Assembly (NCBI GenBank): GCA_037903355.1
Contig: JBAJFE010000062.1
Coordinates: 744,001 to 808,000 of the forward strand
DNA: 64,000 nucleotides
From: Trichuris trichiura
Taxonomy: Eukaryota > Nematoda > Enoplea > Trichinellida > Trichuridae
Direction of reading: 5' to 3'
Below are positions 36,051 to 46,355 of this stretch, one piece after another. Below the pieces are notes generated by a model. The model had not been told where the DNA came from, ran no database searches, and saw only the letters and a list, made by a program, of their open reading frames with translations. The position numbers and the translations under genes are program-made. Position 1 is the first letter of the stretch; the number at the start of each line of letters is the position of its first letter.

Positions 36051-36488
36051 CAAATGATTCGTTCTTTCGCCCATTGGACGAATCCAAGAAACTTTGAAAA
36101 CAAAATGAATAAAAATACTTACTCAGAAGACTGTTTCCTTGACATAACCGATATCATAATACTCATACGCACAGTTGATGAACACAAAACTCTTTTGCTT
36201 CGTTATTACTCACTACTGATTTACCAACAGAGGAACCTGTTTCATTTATTTTTCCGTTATGCCTTTATGCAGAATTAATCTAGTTGAAGCCCGTATACAA
36301 CATAGTTGCAATTCCCTATTTAAGAAGCATTGGAAAGGAACGTTTCTTAAATTTGCGTAGGGATATCGTAAAAGGTTCAGGCGCAAAATTAATGCATTGC
36401 GAGACTTCTTCATTAGCATTCACTGTCTTCTAAAGGTCACATTCCATTAAAATTACAATAACATCTTTTCAGAAGCTCCAACGTGCGT
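36051..36488. other. Intergenic DNA, no gene seen
   Basis: No ORF with a recognisable family. Confidence 0.5.
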
Positions 36489-36560
36489 GGGTTAGTGGTC
36501 TAGTGGTATGATTCTCGCTTCGGGTGCGAGAGGTCCGGGGTTCGATTCCCCGCTAACCCC
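36489..36560 (+). tRNA. tRNA-Pro (CGG)
   Basis: A 72-nt cloverleaf with perfect stems and anticodon CGG at 36521-36523. TTTT about 11 bases downstream. Likely functional. Confidence 0.95.
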
Positions 36561-37819
36561 TAAGAAGTGACTTTTGTCAGTGCAATGTTTCTGTTTTTAT
36601 GCTAATATGAACTGCATTTCCACATAATGCTTTATATTAAAGAAAAAAAGCCTCACGCTCCCACTAATATATGCAGATGTTGGAGTGTTAAATGGAATGT
36701 TCCAATAGTCCGCCCTTTTAGTGTCGCTATAACACATGTTGAAGTTCTGAATAGAAAAGAGCTACATCTACTGGGTAGGCCAAAAGTAACATCTTGTCTA
36801 TTCGTAACTTCCATTTTTGCAGTACTGTGAGGCTGTCAGCTGAGGTTGTAGGGCTATAGTATCATTCAAAAGTTTAGGAGACGACCTATCTATTGATACA
36901 AATAAGCTCCCACAAGTGATTATTGATCTGCTGGAAAATCTATTATAGAGACATTTGTGGAAGAAGTCAGGAATAACACGCCGAATATTGATAAAATCTT
37001 CTGAACGGATGAACCGATATTCAAATTGAGTGTTTAAGTCAACTACCATAGCAACGTCTACCAGAATTTAGAAAGAGAGTCGAATGTCACTGGTGCCTTA
37101 GTTTCAAAGGAAACTCGGTCTGCCGGTGCGTTAAAACTATTCCTTTTCGTCGGAAGTGTTACAGATCATTCATTCCTACAGATGATCACGTATACCCTGA
37201 TGCGACATATGAAAAGGACGGAATTAGTGCTCATACATGATAGGGTATCGGTTCTTTTGAAAACCTGTGTGCAGAATCGTCTTGGCAAACGTGTTCTACA
37301 ATTGTGGACTGGGAGAAGGGCTACTGTACAATGGGCGCTGAGAAGCCTTAATGTTACCTTTGACGTTTCCATTAGGTTTATATTAAAAGTTAAGTATTCG
37401 TCAAGAAGAGCGAACTTGCTGTGATACCTAGAAAGTGAACTAAAGAAGCATTAAGCATATGTGAAACTGAGCAAGCAAGTGTTTCGGTCAGTGGCAGAAA
37501 GGTTAGAAAGTGCACTGAAGCCAACAGCTTTTCTCGGAGGACTCTTGCCATATGCGCAACAGCACTCGACGTTGAATGCAGGATGTTTGTAACAACAGAG
37601 TATTATCAGAAATATTCTTGTCCCGGCTTCAGAGAATAAGTTCTTCTCGTCGTCAACTCATTACCTGAACACGGGACAAGAAGAGAGCCCGAAAAGGTAC
37701 ACTTATTCCATTTTATTATGATTTTCTGCCATGTGTTTACACTTTCTGATATAATATATAAGACTTGGAGACCAGCTGACTGTGGCGATGTTATCAACCT
37801 ACTTTTCTATGAACACGTA
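36561..37819. other. Intergenic DNA, no gene seen
   Basis: Overlapping ORFs of 63 to 83 codons on both strands, none with a family. Confidence 0.5.
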
Positions 37820-37891
37820 TTGCCGTGTCAGGAATCGAACCCGGGCCGTGTAGGTGAAAGCCACAAATCCTAACCACTAGACCATACGGTA
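37820..37891 (-). pseudogene. tRNA-Glu pseudogene
   Basis: TTC anticodon arm kept, but the acceptor has two mismatches and the T stem one on the minus strand. Probably not functional. Confidence 0.82.
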
Positions 37892-38219
37892 CGCAGAATT
37901 CTTTGCATCAAAAAATGAACAGTACGATACTAAAACAGATATAACTGTTTTTGTGAATCATTCCGCTACTATGGGCAAGAACATAGCGCGCGTCTGCTCT
38001 AAGTAAGTTTTGCTGTTGCTCCGTTGCAATGCATAAAAAATAATGAACTACTTTATGCAAGGCAAACGAAAAGAGAATGAAGCATTTGACAATGTGCTGT
38101 TACAGCTACTTCCATCAGTGAACTATCAGGACACAAGTCGGATATCAGATGCGTTAACGGTATCTGTTATTTATTCGGTTAGGCTGCTTAACAAAAATTT
38201 ATAACGCTTTCTGCAAGGA

Positions 38220-38291
38220 TGGTTAGTGGTCTAGTGGTATGATTCTCGCTTAGGGTGCGAGAAGTCCAGGGTTCAATTCCCCGCTAACCCC
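38220..38291 (+). tRNA. tRNA-Pro (AGG), decayed
   Basis: A 72-nt Pro body with anticodon AGG at 38252-38254. Position 1 is T (mismatch with C72) and the T stem has an A-C mismatch (CAGGG with CCCCG). Compare 16298, where the same T-stem change is compensated. Confidence 0.85.
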
Positions 38292-38587
38292 AAGTAATTG
38301 AGTTATGAGCTTTCTTTGACTTTCTTTTCCCGTATCAGTAGGTACTGCGTTTCGACAAAAGATTTAATGTTTTACTTTAATGCCAAAATAGCTTTAGGAA
38401 TAGGATAATAAAAATTTCACCTGCTGAGGGCACATGTTGGAGCTCATATGACGCCAAAAATATTCATCCTTTTTAGTACGCACTATAGTACTACTTAAGG
38501 GAAAGACTCGCACAGGTTTCTTTGCACGCTATCTCCTGCCACTTACGTGAACCTGTTTCTTTAAAAGCTAGCACTAATAACTTAAGT

Positions 38588-38655
38588 ATTCATAAATAAA
38601 GCTTCTTTGCTAAGATTTGCTTTAAAAACTTAGCAAAGAAGCTTTATTTATGAAT
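38588..38655. repeat. Hairpin with 27-base perfect arms
   Basis: Arms 38588-38614 and 38629-38655 flank a 14-base loop. The stem is A+T-rich and contains AAAGCTTCTTTG. Not part of a recognised element. Confidence 0.9.
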
Positions 38656-38837
38656 AAAACTTAGCAGATCGATAATAAAGCGACTCCTTCGCGGCTGCGC
38701 AGATAAGTTTCTTTAGTGCTGAACTTTTCTGGAAACAGCCACAATATGCAAACCAATAATTTTCAAAAGAGGTTAGCAAACCGATATGATCGGTACATTT
38801 TGAACACTGGGTGTTTCTTAACGGGGCAGTGGATCTT

Positions 38838-39130
38838 CATCACTACTTCATACGGTATGTGTTCTTGCCCGTTGATGGGTTCTGAAATTAAACCGAAGCA
38901 AATGCCCTACCAACGGATGGATGAGCAATTATTAAGGAAAAATACAGAACAATTCTTAACAGTTTCGGAGCTTTCGGGACTAACCTTGTCCCGAAAGCTC
39001 CGAAACTGTTAAGAATTGTTCTGTATTTTTCCTTAATAATTGCTCATCCATCCGTTGGTAGGGCATTTGCTTCGGTTTAATTTCAGAACCCATCAACGGG
39101 CAAGAACACATACCGTATGAAGTAATGATG
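38838..39130. repeat. 293-base near-perfect palindrome
   Basis: Two 143-base arms flank a 7-base centre at 38981-38987, with about one mismatch by eye. Each arm has the CATCCGTTGGTAGGGCATT and CAACGGGCAAGAACACA segments of the Penelope-like family. It ends 47 bases before the tRNA-Glu-CTC gene. The word GATCGGTACATTTT occurs just after the palindrome and again about 40 bases before it. Confidence 0.92.
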
Positions 39131-39177
39131 ATCGGTACATTTTTAAATAATAATTTACATCTTTTACTTCCCAAACG

Positions 39178-39249
39178 TCCCGTGTGGTCTAGTGGTTAGG
39201 ATTTGTGGCTCTCACCCACACGGCCCGGGTTCGATTCCCGGCACGGGAA
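39178..39249 (+). tRNA. tRNA-Glu (CTC)
   Basis: A 72-nt cloverleaf with perfect stems and anticodon CTC at 39211-39213, the only CTC in the window. One D-loop base also differs from the TTC copies. Likely functional. Confidence 0.95.
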
Positions 39250-39535
39250 TACTTTTGCATAAAAACATAAGGTTCACCGCGAAAAATGTTTTCTGTCTCA
39301 GAACTAGGGCACAGACACTACAGAAAGACTTCTAGACCTCGTTCTCGAAGAAGCTTTGTTGATTGGATTCAGGCAAAATTACCTTTTACGGCTGCTAAGT
39401 CATAGTTTAAACTTTTATATTTCGCTTAGATTCATTTTCGAATCCCTTGATGAGTCGTCCCGCTTTCGAACACCCCAAACGCACCATGAATCTTGCGCTA
39501 TGAAAAAGCTCAGTATCGTCCAGAGCAAAAGCAGT

Positions 39536-39608
39536 GCCCATGTAGCTCAGTCGGTAGAGCGTCAGGCTTTTAACCTAAATGTCCAGGGTTCGACCCCCTG
39601 CGTGGGCG
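39536..39608 (+). tRNA. tRNA-Lys (TTT)
   Basis: A 73-nt cloverleaf with anticodon TTT at 39569-39571. One C-A mismatch in the anticodon stem (TCAGG with CCTAA). Probably still functional. Confidence 0.9.
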
Positions 39609-39857
39609 ACAGCGGTCAGACAAATACACTCTCGTTTTAACTTGGAACGTGAAAGAAAAGATGCCTAACATTGAGCTGCTTAGGTTAGGAATCAGAGCTG
39701 CTCTATCAGGAATTCACATTCAGAGTTAAGAAGCTAAAAACCAAAATTAGGAAACAAAGAATAAGGCGCATTGACAAAACATACCTATGTTTAGAATGCC
39801 ATGGAGAAAGCTAAGCCCATCCATCATTAGAAGGTTCGTTTGACGCATGCTGTGAAC

Positions 39858-39940
39858 TTCATATTGAAAGTATCTTTATTACGGATTCTCTCCCGATTTC
39901 AACGGGAGAGAATCCGTAATAAAGATACTTTCAATATGAA
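39858..39940. repeat. Hairpin with 38-base perfect arms
   Basis: Arms 39858-39895 and 39903-39940 flank a 7-base loop (ATTTCAA). The left arm is preceded by a GCTGTGAACTT word that recurs at about 39978. Confidence 0.9.
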
Positions 39941-40517
39941 AACACACGCTCCCGTACAAAAGCATCATGTTTTCAATGCTGTGAACTTGACCAGGCAAAC
40001 TGAGTAACTGAAAGCTCTCTCGGAATTGTTGGGAAATGGGAGAGAAATGTGATATAAGACGCGAACTAATTTGAGGCTTAATCTTAGGTTGTCGACGATG
40101 ACTTGATTGCAGTTTCAAGCAAAGAGTGCGCTCGGTTACCTGGAAAAACAGATCTTGACTTCGGTTCCAGTTGCAGTATTCACCGGGCCTTTAATGGAAG
40201 ACCGAAACCTCGCTTAGACAAAAAGCAGATCAGTCCACTTCGACCCATTTGAACATTTCAAAAGCAAGGCATCCATAGCAACCCAGCTTGAAGACTAAAT
40301 CACGTAAACTTTTGTTACAAACAGGATGGTAACAACTTCCTAGTGAGGATTACATGCATAGCAGCAAACGGTGCTAAAACGGTAACGTTAGCAGAATCCA
40401 AGTCGAGTGCAAATCAGACTGAAAACTGAACCGTTAGCTAGTAGCCATATGGTCTTCAGCTAGTCCTGACTGGATTAACACAATCAATGCCAAGAAACCA
40501 AGTAAAACAGTCGCTGC

Positions 40518-40523
40518 TTTATT
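40518..40523 (-). promoter_or_regulatory. Poly(A) signal AATAAA
   Basis: AATAAA on the minus strand lies about 80 bases after the stop codon of the 40604-41170 ORF, a usual distance, and supports that ORF as a transcribed gene. Confidence 0.5.
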
Positions 40524-40603
40524 GAGTAGTTACAATGAACTGTAATATCTGATCGTATACTAACAGATCCGAGTACAATGAAATTCAGCTTGAGTTTAGA
40601 ACA

Positions 40604-41170
40604 TCATTTACCATCCTCGTGCAACATGCATTCACTTGAACAATTCCGGGTTTTACCAAACAGACTGCTCTTTGCATGACATAATTTAGACAAACGGCCT
40701 GCATGAAAACATTTTGGATCAGGATCCTCGAGGGTAAAGCCCCGATTGTCTGGTCGACACTGTGGAATGCACTCCTCCTGGTATTCATTTGCAGCTTCCA
40801 AATCATAATTACGATTAAAGTACTCAGTCAGGTCGTCACTGTCCACATTATGGCCCATTTTTCGGAGATACCTAGCTAATCCGAGGATCGAGAACTCTTG
40901 GAATTCTCCAACAAACCGCGTATCCCAAAATACTTCGCTTTTCAAAACTTCTTCGAAACTTTGAGAAGGAGAAGTGGGCGATGGTGTCACGGTTTCAGAA
41001 TCATCGTGTTCACTTTCTTCCGAAAGTTGCCATTCACCTTCTTGAACGTTCGATGCTGTTCTTGAGCTGACTTCCTCAACTCCTGATTCTTCCACTGAAG
41101 ACAATAACTTGCTTGATTCGGTCGAAATTTCAGAACTAACGTCCTCAGCGTTCACACTACCTTCGCTCAT
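40604..41170 (-). CDS. Hypothetical protein, 188 aa, Ser/Glu-rich N-terminus
   Basis: The longest ORF not explained by a mobile element. It begins with ATG after a plain A/T-mixed leader and ends TGA, with a poly(A) signal about 80 bases on. Residues 1-85 are rich in Ser and Glu with no predicted fold; residues 86-145 look globular and helical (FWDTRFVGEFQEFSILGLA, then YLRKMGHNVDSDDL); residues 146-188 contain six Cys (CIPQC, CFHAG, LCHAK, CSSEC). I do not recognise the family. A decayed copy at 59695-60035 shows it has been duplicated. The end GATGGTAAAT could instead be a splice donor, so more exons are possible. Confidence 0.5.
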   Translation of the reverse strand: MSEGSVNAEDVSSEISTESSKLLSSVEESGVEEVSSRTASNVQEGEWQLSEESEHDDSETVTPSPTSPSQSFEEVLKSEVFWDTRFVGEFQEFSILGLARYLRKMGHNVDSDDLTEYFNRNYDLEAANEYQEECIPQCRPDNRGFTLEDPDPKCFHAGRLSKLCHAKSSLFGKTRNCSSECMLHEDGK

Positions 41171-41803
41171 AGTTCGATCTCGAACACAAAGCTTTTGGTC
41201 CTAATAAATGCCCTTGTGTCATTTGTGATTCGCAGGTTGTAACCAAAGCTGCGCAATAACTCATGCATTACGTCTTCTCACATTGAGGAAAGAAAAGTAA
41301 TCGAGAAACTCCAACTGAAATGTCACCTTTCAAGATATAATATTTGAACATGAACACTTTCTTTGCAGTACTGCATTTAGCAATGAGTGGCAGATACTGC
41401 GGACAGATATGAATTAAAGTTTTCATTATGGCGGATTTTTTCTTCCCTTAGCTTTCGTAAAATTCTTGCTCATACAGCAGTACACTTGCCTAAGACATTT
41501 CTGTCGACTGAAGTTCCATTGGTCCTTACCGCTGAGGGCGGGTCAAGAATGGACCCGGAAGTTCCGGAGCACAGAATTCGTTAAAAACGGAAGCTACCGA
41601 AAAATAAAGTTTACTAATGAAAATTGACGAAGCTGTTACAAAATTCCATGTATTCAAAAACTCCTAACTTATCAATAAAGGCTACAATATGGAACATCTG
41701 AACCGTCACTCGTTATGCAATCATGTGATGCAGTAGTGACCAAATAATCGTCAGTTCCAGTGGCCGTTTTTAGAAACCAAATATCTTTAGAGCGGGTAAC
41801 AAC
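41171..41803. other. Intergenic DNA with CTGA-hairpin remnant
   Basis: CTGAGGG at 41532 is followed by stem CGGGTC/GACCCG and GAAGTTCCGGAG, a relative of the Penelope-like hairpin. No gene seen. Confidence 0.5.
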
Positions 41804-41875
41804 GCATAGATGGTGTAGCGGTTAGCATGGTTGCCTTCCAAGCAATCGATCCGGGTTCGACTCCCGGTCTACGCA
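41804..41875 (+). tRNA. tRNA-Gly (TCC)
   Basis: A 72-nt cloverleaf with anticodon TCC at 41837-41839. One acceptor mismatch (A-C at pair 3, from GCATAGA). With the Glu pseudogene at 44479 it repeats the Gly-plus, Glu-minus arrangement of 54300-54984, now split by the gypsy element. Confidence 0.9.
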
Positions 41876-42032
41876 AAGTACTTTGAATCCTGCAGCTAAT
41901 GTCACATACTACCCATAGTCAACTAACTCTCAGCGAGGGTAGCACATTCGCACTTTGTTCAACAAGGAACCAAACAGTTCTCTACATGGGTGAGCAAAAC
42001 GCTTTTCGGCACAAAGTATATCTATACTTAAA

Positions 42033-42320
42033 TTATGAGGCAGAGTTGTGACTTCTTGATAATTCCTCTTTCACATTACATTGAGGGTGATAAGGCGGCG
42101 TGCGTATGTGTTCAATGCCGTTTTTCATGAAAAATTCGGTTAATTCAGCCGACGTGAATTGCGCTCCGTTATCTGACACTAACACTTCTGGCAGTACAAA
42201 CTGGGCGAAGAGTTTCCTCAAGTCCTCTAGCGTTGCCGCTGTGGTGATATGATTCATCATAAAAATTTCAGGCCACTTTGGATAGACATCCACAACGACC
42301 AGAAAATACCAACCTTCCAT
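42033..42320 (-). pseudogene. Gypsy integrase core fragment
   Basis: A 95-codon stretch with VVVDVYPKWPEI (first catalytic Asp region), LVSDNGAQFTS (second Asp) and IEHIRTPPYHPQ, after which the frame leaves the element before the catalytic Glu. Typical Ty3/gypsy rve core. Confidence 0.9.
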
Positions 42321-42470
42321 TGGTCCGGCTTAATGCATACGGATATGCGACCACGGTTTCTCCGGTATCGGCCACGAAGAAAGTTCAGTTTTCAATGGGG
42401 TTTTCGTTACTGCTGCGCATTTGTTGCAGCTGCGTACAACAGTTTCAATTTTATTGTCCAGACCCGGCCA

Positions 42471-42890
42471 CTATATACAGCTACGGGCAAGAGCTTTCAT
42501 CGGGATTATGCCCAGGTGGCCCTGATGAAGTTGTTTCAGGACCGCGGGTTGCAACCTTGGAACCCCTTTCCTGGAACCAAAAACCGCTACGAGAGATTTA
42601 TGATCCGTTAGCAACGTGAATTTCCGTCCGTGGATCATCCAATGCAACTTCTTCACAGTGAAAACGAAAGCTAGTGCTTCTTTCTCCATTTGAGTATACT
42701 TTTGTTTAGCATTCGTTAACGTTCGCGAAGTATCACAGATAGTTTTTTTCTGTTCCATCCGCGAAACGGTACATAATGACTACTCCAACACCGTGGTTCG
42801 ATGCGTCAGCCGCGACAATGGTCTCTTTCGTTGGGTCGTAGGGTGCCAGCCATAAGTCTGATTCAAGAATTTTTTTCACATGGTCGAACG
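42471..42890 (-). pseudogene. Gypsy RNase H fragment
   Basis: Readable in pieces: TIVAADASN near 42840 (first catalytic Asp), then YTQMEKEALAFVF (catalytic Glu) and FTLLTDHKSL (Asp). Frame changes separate the pieces. Confidence 0.85.
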
Positions 42891-42894
42891 CTTG

Positions 42895-43233
42895 CTAACA
42901 CTCGGCCGACTGTTCCCACCGAGCACCTTTCCTCAGAAGCGCATCGAAAGGAGCTCGCATTTTGCTGAGCTCATGTACGAAGTCGCCATGGTAGTTCACT
43001 AAACCCAAAAATGAACGCAAACATGATTGATCTGACGGGGCAGGCATTCGCTTGATTGCCGAAATTTTTTCTGCATCAGGGCATGAACGTCTTACGTCTT
43101 TGTGCGTTCTGTGTGAACGTATCACTGCGCATTTTCTTGGGGCGGCAAAGGCCTTCTTTATATCTCTTTGCACCACATTTCGAACATAGATGATTAGCAA
43201 AAGGGCAATAACGTGCGAAATGCCATTCCCCAT
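42895..43233 (-). pseudogene. Gypsy nucleocapsid-RT thumb junction
   Basis: The 112-codon ORF ends with KISAIKRMPAPSD, SFLGLVNYHGDFV and MRAPFDALLRK, the thumb and connection of a gypsy reverse transcriptase. In another frame the same DNA holds the gag knuckle (CWLYGEWH onward and CSKCG). The palm with YxDD is absent, so an internal deletion joined gag to thumb. Confidence 0.8.
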
Positions 43234-43940
43234 AAAGCCAGCAAGGGCTGCTTGGCTTCCCTTTTGGCGTAGTTAGCTCTGGCTGCTTGGGCCCCAGTTA
43301 ATACATTTTCCACCGAACCCGCATCGTGCTTTACGCTCTTCAGCCGCTGATATTCTTCCATCAAGTCAAAGACATTCGCTCTTGGATCGCGTTCAATCAT
43401 CTGCAACAATCGTCTTCTGAAGTCGGCATCGCTGGGTGACTGAAGCCCACGAACCAAGATCAAACAACGAAACTGCTCTTCTGACAATTCTTTTAGACGA
43501 AAGCGCTTACAGTGCTGATTCATCAGCTCGGTATAGACAATGATATCATCCATCAATTTCTTTGTCAACCGTAGGCAATGGTAGCGAACGTTGAATAATG
43601 ATGACTGCGAAGCGAAAACTTTTGTTACCGGCTCAACCGTCTCTTTGAAGGTGAAGTCGCGGGGCTGTTTCGGCAGAACGTATTTGGCGTAGCTGTCGTG
43701 TGAAGCTGCTGGCAATTTCTGCAACAAAAGTCTCACACGAGCGTCATCAGGCATGCTCGCAACATCAACTTTGAAAATATCTTCATACCGTTTGAACCAA
43801 CTTTCAAACGTTAAGCCGTTTTCCACGTCGTAGGAAAATTCGGTAATGCTATTGGAAATCGAATCAATGCTGGAATTTCAACGTTTCGGCAAGTACTGGG
43901 TCCTTGCCGTGTCCTGCTGACTGACCAGCAGTTCCATGAG
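43194..43940 (-). pseudogene. Gypsy gag fragment
   Basis: The 210-codon ORF (43826-43194) has FESWFKRYEDIFKVD, LLLQKL and the FTFKETV/ LFNVRYHCL region seen in gag of mag-type gypsy elements. A possible start lies at about 43938 after the primer site, followed by a stop that separates it from the ORF. Confidence 0.8.
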
Positions 43941-44008
43941 CTACTGTTGCAACTGCCGCTGTGTTTTCAGCAGGATGGCTATCTGTTCTGAAGTGGTGGA
44001 TTCAGCTC

Positions 44009-44026
44009 ATCTCACCCTCGTCGCCA
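44009..44026 (-). other. Gypsy primer-binding site
   Basis: On the minus strand TGGCGACGAGG begins two bases after the LTR. It is complementary to the CCTCGTCG-CCA end known for tRNA-Ser(GCT). The Ser genes in this window have a different acceptor and would not prime it. Confidence 0.65.
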
Positions 44027-44028
44027 GC

Positions 44029-44147
44029 TGTTGTGTTTGTCAGGAAAGCAGTTAACAAACCACGACCTTTCCTCTATCAAGCCCCAGAATACCGTCATCA
44101 AACCGTAACGTTAATCAGGTTCATGCATCATATTGCGGGTCCCAACA
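44029..44147 (-). repeat. Gypsy 5' LTR, 119 bases
   Basis: Starts TGTTGGGACC and ends ACACAACA on the minus strand. It matches the 119-base LTR at 49112-49230 in length and in several blocks (AACGTTACGGT, CTCCTGACAA-like). Confidence 0.85.
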
Positions 44148-44478
44148 CACATAATTGCTACTCCCAAGTTGGAGGCACTATTAAACTAATCGATTATGAA
44201 AAAACAATTAAAATAATCGATAACAGAGGTCATGAAATTAACTACAGAAAACGTCAAAACTATACCCCTCACAGCCATCCCAAGAAGTTAAGATAGAACC
44301 TACTTTACGTGTTACGACGGCAAGCGAAGAATCTTCGACGCAAAAGCAGCGTGTGATGAAACCTGAGAAAAATAAGCGTAGGAAAACGGGTTTACACTAG
44401 CTGAATAAATAAAACAGATTACTGGACTTTAACATTTTTTTGAACATCACGTTCGCTACGAATACTTTCCTTGCAGAC

Positions 44479-44550
44479 TTCCTGGGCCAGGAATTAAATC
44501 TAGGCCGTGCGGGTGGAAGCCACAAGTCCTAACCACTAGACCATACGGCA
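44479..44550 (-). pseudogene. tRNA-Glu pseudogene with TCC anticodon
   Basis: Glu body with mismatched acceptor and T stems. The anticodon loop reads CTTCCAC, so the triplet is TCC (Gly) in a Glu backbone. The stems are too damaged for it to be a working gene. Confidence 0.82.
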
Positions 44551-44938
44551 ATCTGGCATTCAAACTAAATGGAAGATTTTAAGTGACAACTGCCTGATTT
44601 TAATGCTAGCCACAACAGTACTCACTGAAGGATATTCAATAATGCTTTTCGCGGTTCAGAAAAAATGGTTTATAGAAACGAACAACGCAGTTATCACATG
44701 GTTGTTAGCGAAACTATTCAAGTTACTACTCTACAACGGTATTGGACTCAACTGTCCCGTGAAAGAACAAAGGAGTTTTAAAAAGATGAACGTTTTCAAA
44801 AACACTATTTGAACTGATCAAAAGGGTCACCTCCTATCTTAGGCGCCAACGGCGGCGAGGAAAAGTTTACAAACAGCCGTCATAGAGGAAATAAGCAAGC
44901 AAGAATACGCATAAATATCGTGTTTTCCCGTGCAACCA

Positions 44939-45011
44939 GCCTCGATAGCTCAGTAGGGAGAGCGTTAGACTGAAGATCTAAATGTCGCCGGTTCAATCCC
45001 GGCTCGAGGCA
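44939..45011 (+). tRNA. tRNA-Phe (GAA)
   Basis: A 73-nt cloverleaf with perfect stems and anticodon GAA at 44972-44974. First gene of the direct Phe-Lys cassette copy. Likely functional. Confidence 0.95.
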
Positions 45012-45552
45012 TTTGCGTGCGTATTTTTCTTCCAATCATCACGAGAACATCATAATTGCAGTTTTGACGATGGGTGACAACGCTTACTTGCAAAAAAATG
45101 GAAACGAAGAACATGAAAATAATTTTTCCCAATAACGTGCTTCCAACAGACAATCATATCAAAGCACAGGTTCAGAAAGTTTACATACTACTCCAGTTTG
45201 AACTGCGAAGATTAGTAACTAGTTGACATACTTAAATTCCATAATTACATTAATCACTGTCGTAAAAAGCGGTCACGTTAACAACTACGTCATTGACATC
45301 ATCGGAAATTGCAAAACTTGCAGTGTTGTCAAGCTTAGCATCATTGCAATCGTGAGTACCTGCAGTCTCAAATCAATGGAATAAATGATATAACGAAACT
45401 GGCTTCTTCTTGCAAGCAAATCTTAGGAGCACTCGTTCCTAATGATTCGAGGAGAAGCAGCTAAACTCTTGTACCTCTGCAATCTCCCAACCTGCTTTAC
45501 TCAAATAATGGATCGTTTCACGTTAAAACACTAACTTTTTCCAAAAGCTGCT

Positions 45553-45625
45553 GCCCATGTAGCTCAGTCGGTAGAGCGTTAGGCTTTTAACCTAAATGTC
45601 CAAGGTTCGACCCCCTGCGTGGGCG
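45553..45625 (+). tRNA. tRNA-Lys (TTT)
   Basis: A 73-nt cloverleaf with anticodon TTT at 45586-45588. One A-C mismatch in the T stem (CAAGG with CCCTG). Probably functional. Confidence 0.9.
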
Positions 45626-45924
45626 ACGTAAACAGGCTAACTTTGAACTTTATACTCATTTTCATTAAATGTGTAGTTCCTCAACTGTTTTACCGGAATG
45701 AGACATGCTAACTGGCGACTAGGTTATTGATGACCAGCCCGTATTAACCTATAAGCAGTAACGCAACGGAATTTACAGCTTTTTAAAACGACGCATTAGT
45801 GTTGTAACGATTTATTGCCACAGGTCTACAATAACACTTTGAACTCAACTCAGCACATAAACCGTCCCTGTGATTATGCCATTAGCGCACAACGAAAATG
45901 TGTTACACCCTTAAGTGTTGGTAG

Positions 45925-46160
45925 TTGGTTTGGTGCTTGGAAACCCTTAAGTGTAGTTTCCAAGCATCAACCGGTTGGCAAGAGAAGTTCAAGCTCCACC
46001 ATAAGATCTCCCAGAAAATCTTATGTGGCGAATCCAACAATTTTAATGCCGAGGTCATGGGAGACTTCGTTGCAAAGTTTCGTTATTTCACCAGTGGCTT
46101 CAAGACGGAAGACATTTTGAATGCTGATGAATGCGGCTTGCTCTTCAAGGCTATGCTTTA
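45925..46160 (+). pseudogene. Tigger transposase middle fragment
   Basis: The plus strand reads GWQEKFKLHHKISQ, then KILCGES, then DFVAKF and EDILNADECGL, the CENP-B-like DNA-binding end and the start of the catalytic domain with its first Asp (NADE). It runs into an unrelated segment and lacks both other catalytic residues. It belongs to a different Tigger branch from the 46881 transposase. Confidence 0.8.
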
Positions 46161-46224
46161 TAGAAGCCTTGCTTTTAGTAGATCTTCTATGGCTTTTCCC
46201 GTTTTTTGTCTGTGTTGGTCTCTG

Positions 46225-46355
46225 TAATTAAACGAAACAATTGCCCTACCAACGAATGGATGAGCGATTATTAGGAAAAATTCAGAAACGATACATTCAC
46301 CTTTTAGTTCGGACCTTTCGAAACGCTCTAGCTCCGTCCTCAGTGAGTTGAAGGA
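46225..46355 (-). repeat. Penelope-like repeat fragment
   Basis: CCCTACCAACGAATGGATGA, a GATTATTAGGAAAAATTCAG segment and, on the minus strand near 46350, CTGAGGACGGAGC with GAAAGG: the reverse of the arrangement at 19222-19396. Confidence 0.72.

Larger units (their letters stand above)
42030..44147 (-). mobile_element. Ty3/gypsy element, internally deleted copy 1
   Basis: Minus-strand order: 119-base LTR (44029-44147), primer site, gag with zinc knuckle, then directly the thumb part of reverse transcriptase, RNase H, and an integrase core that stops in the middle. The 5' half of the polymerase is missing between gag and thumb, about 430 bases are missing before the integrase relative to copy 2, and the 3' end is cut off at about 42030. 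Inactive. Confidence 0.88.
44939..45640 (+). repeat. Phe-Lys cassette, third copy
   Basis: Phe at 44939, Lys at 45553 and the 541-base spacer match 51542-52240 in direct orientation and 9309-9986 in reverse. Blocks such as GACAACGCTTACTTGCAA are shared. Confidence 0.85.

Noticed and set aside
38716..39174. ORFs sharing a Gln/Arg-rich stretch across the palindrome
   Set aside because: A palindrome encodes the same peptide on both strands; this is not a gene.
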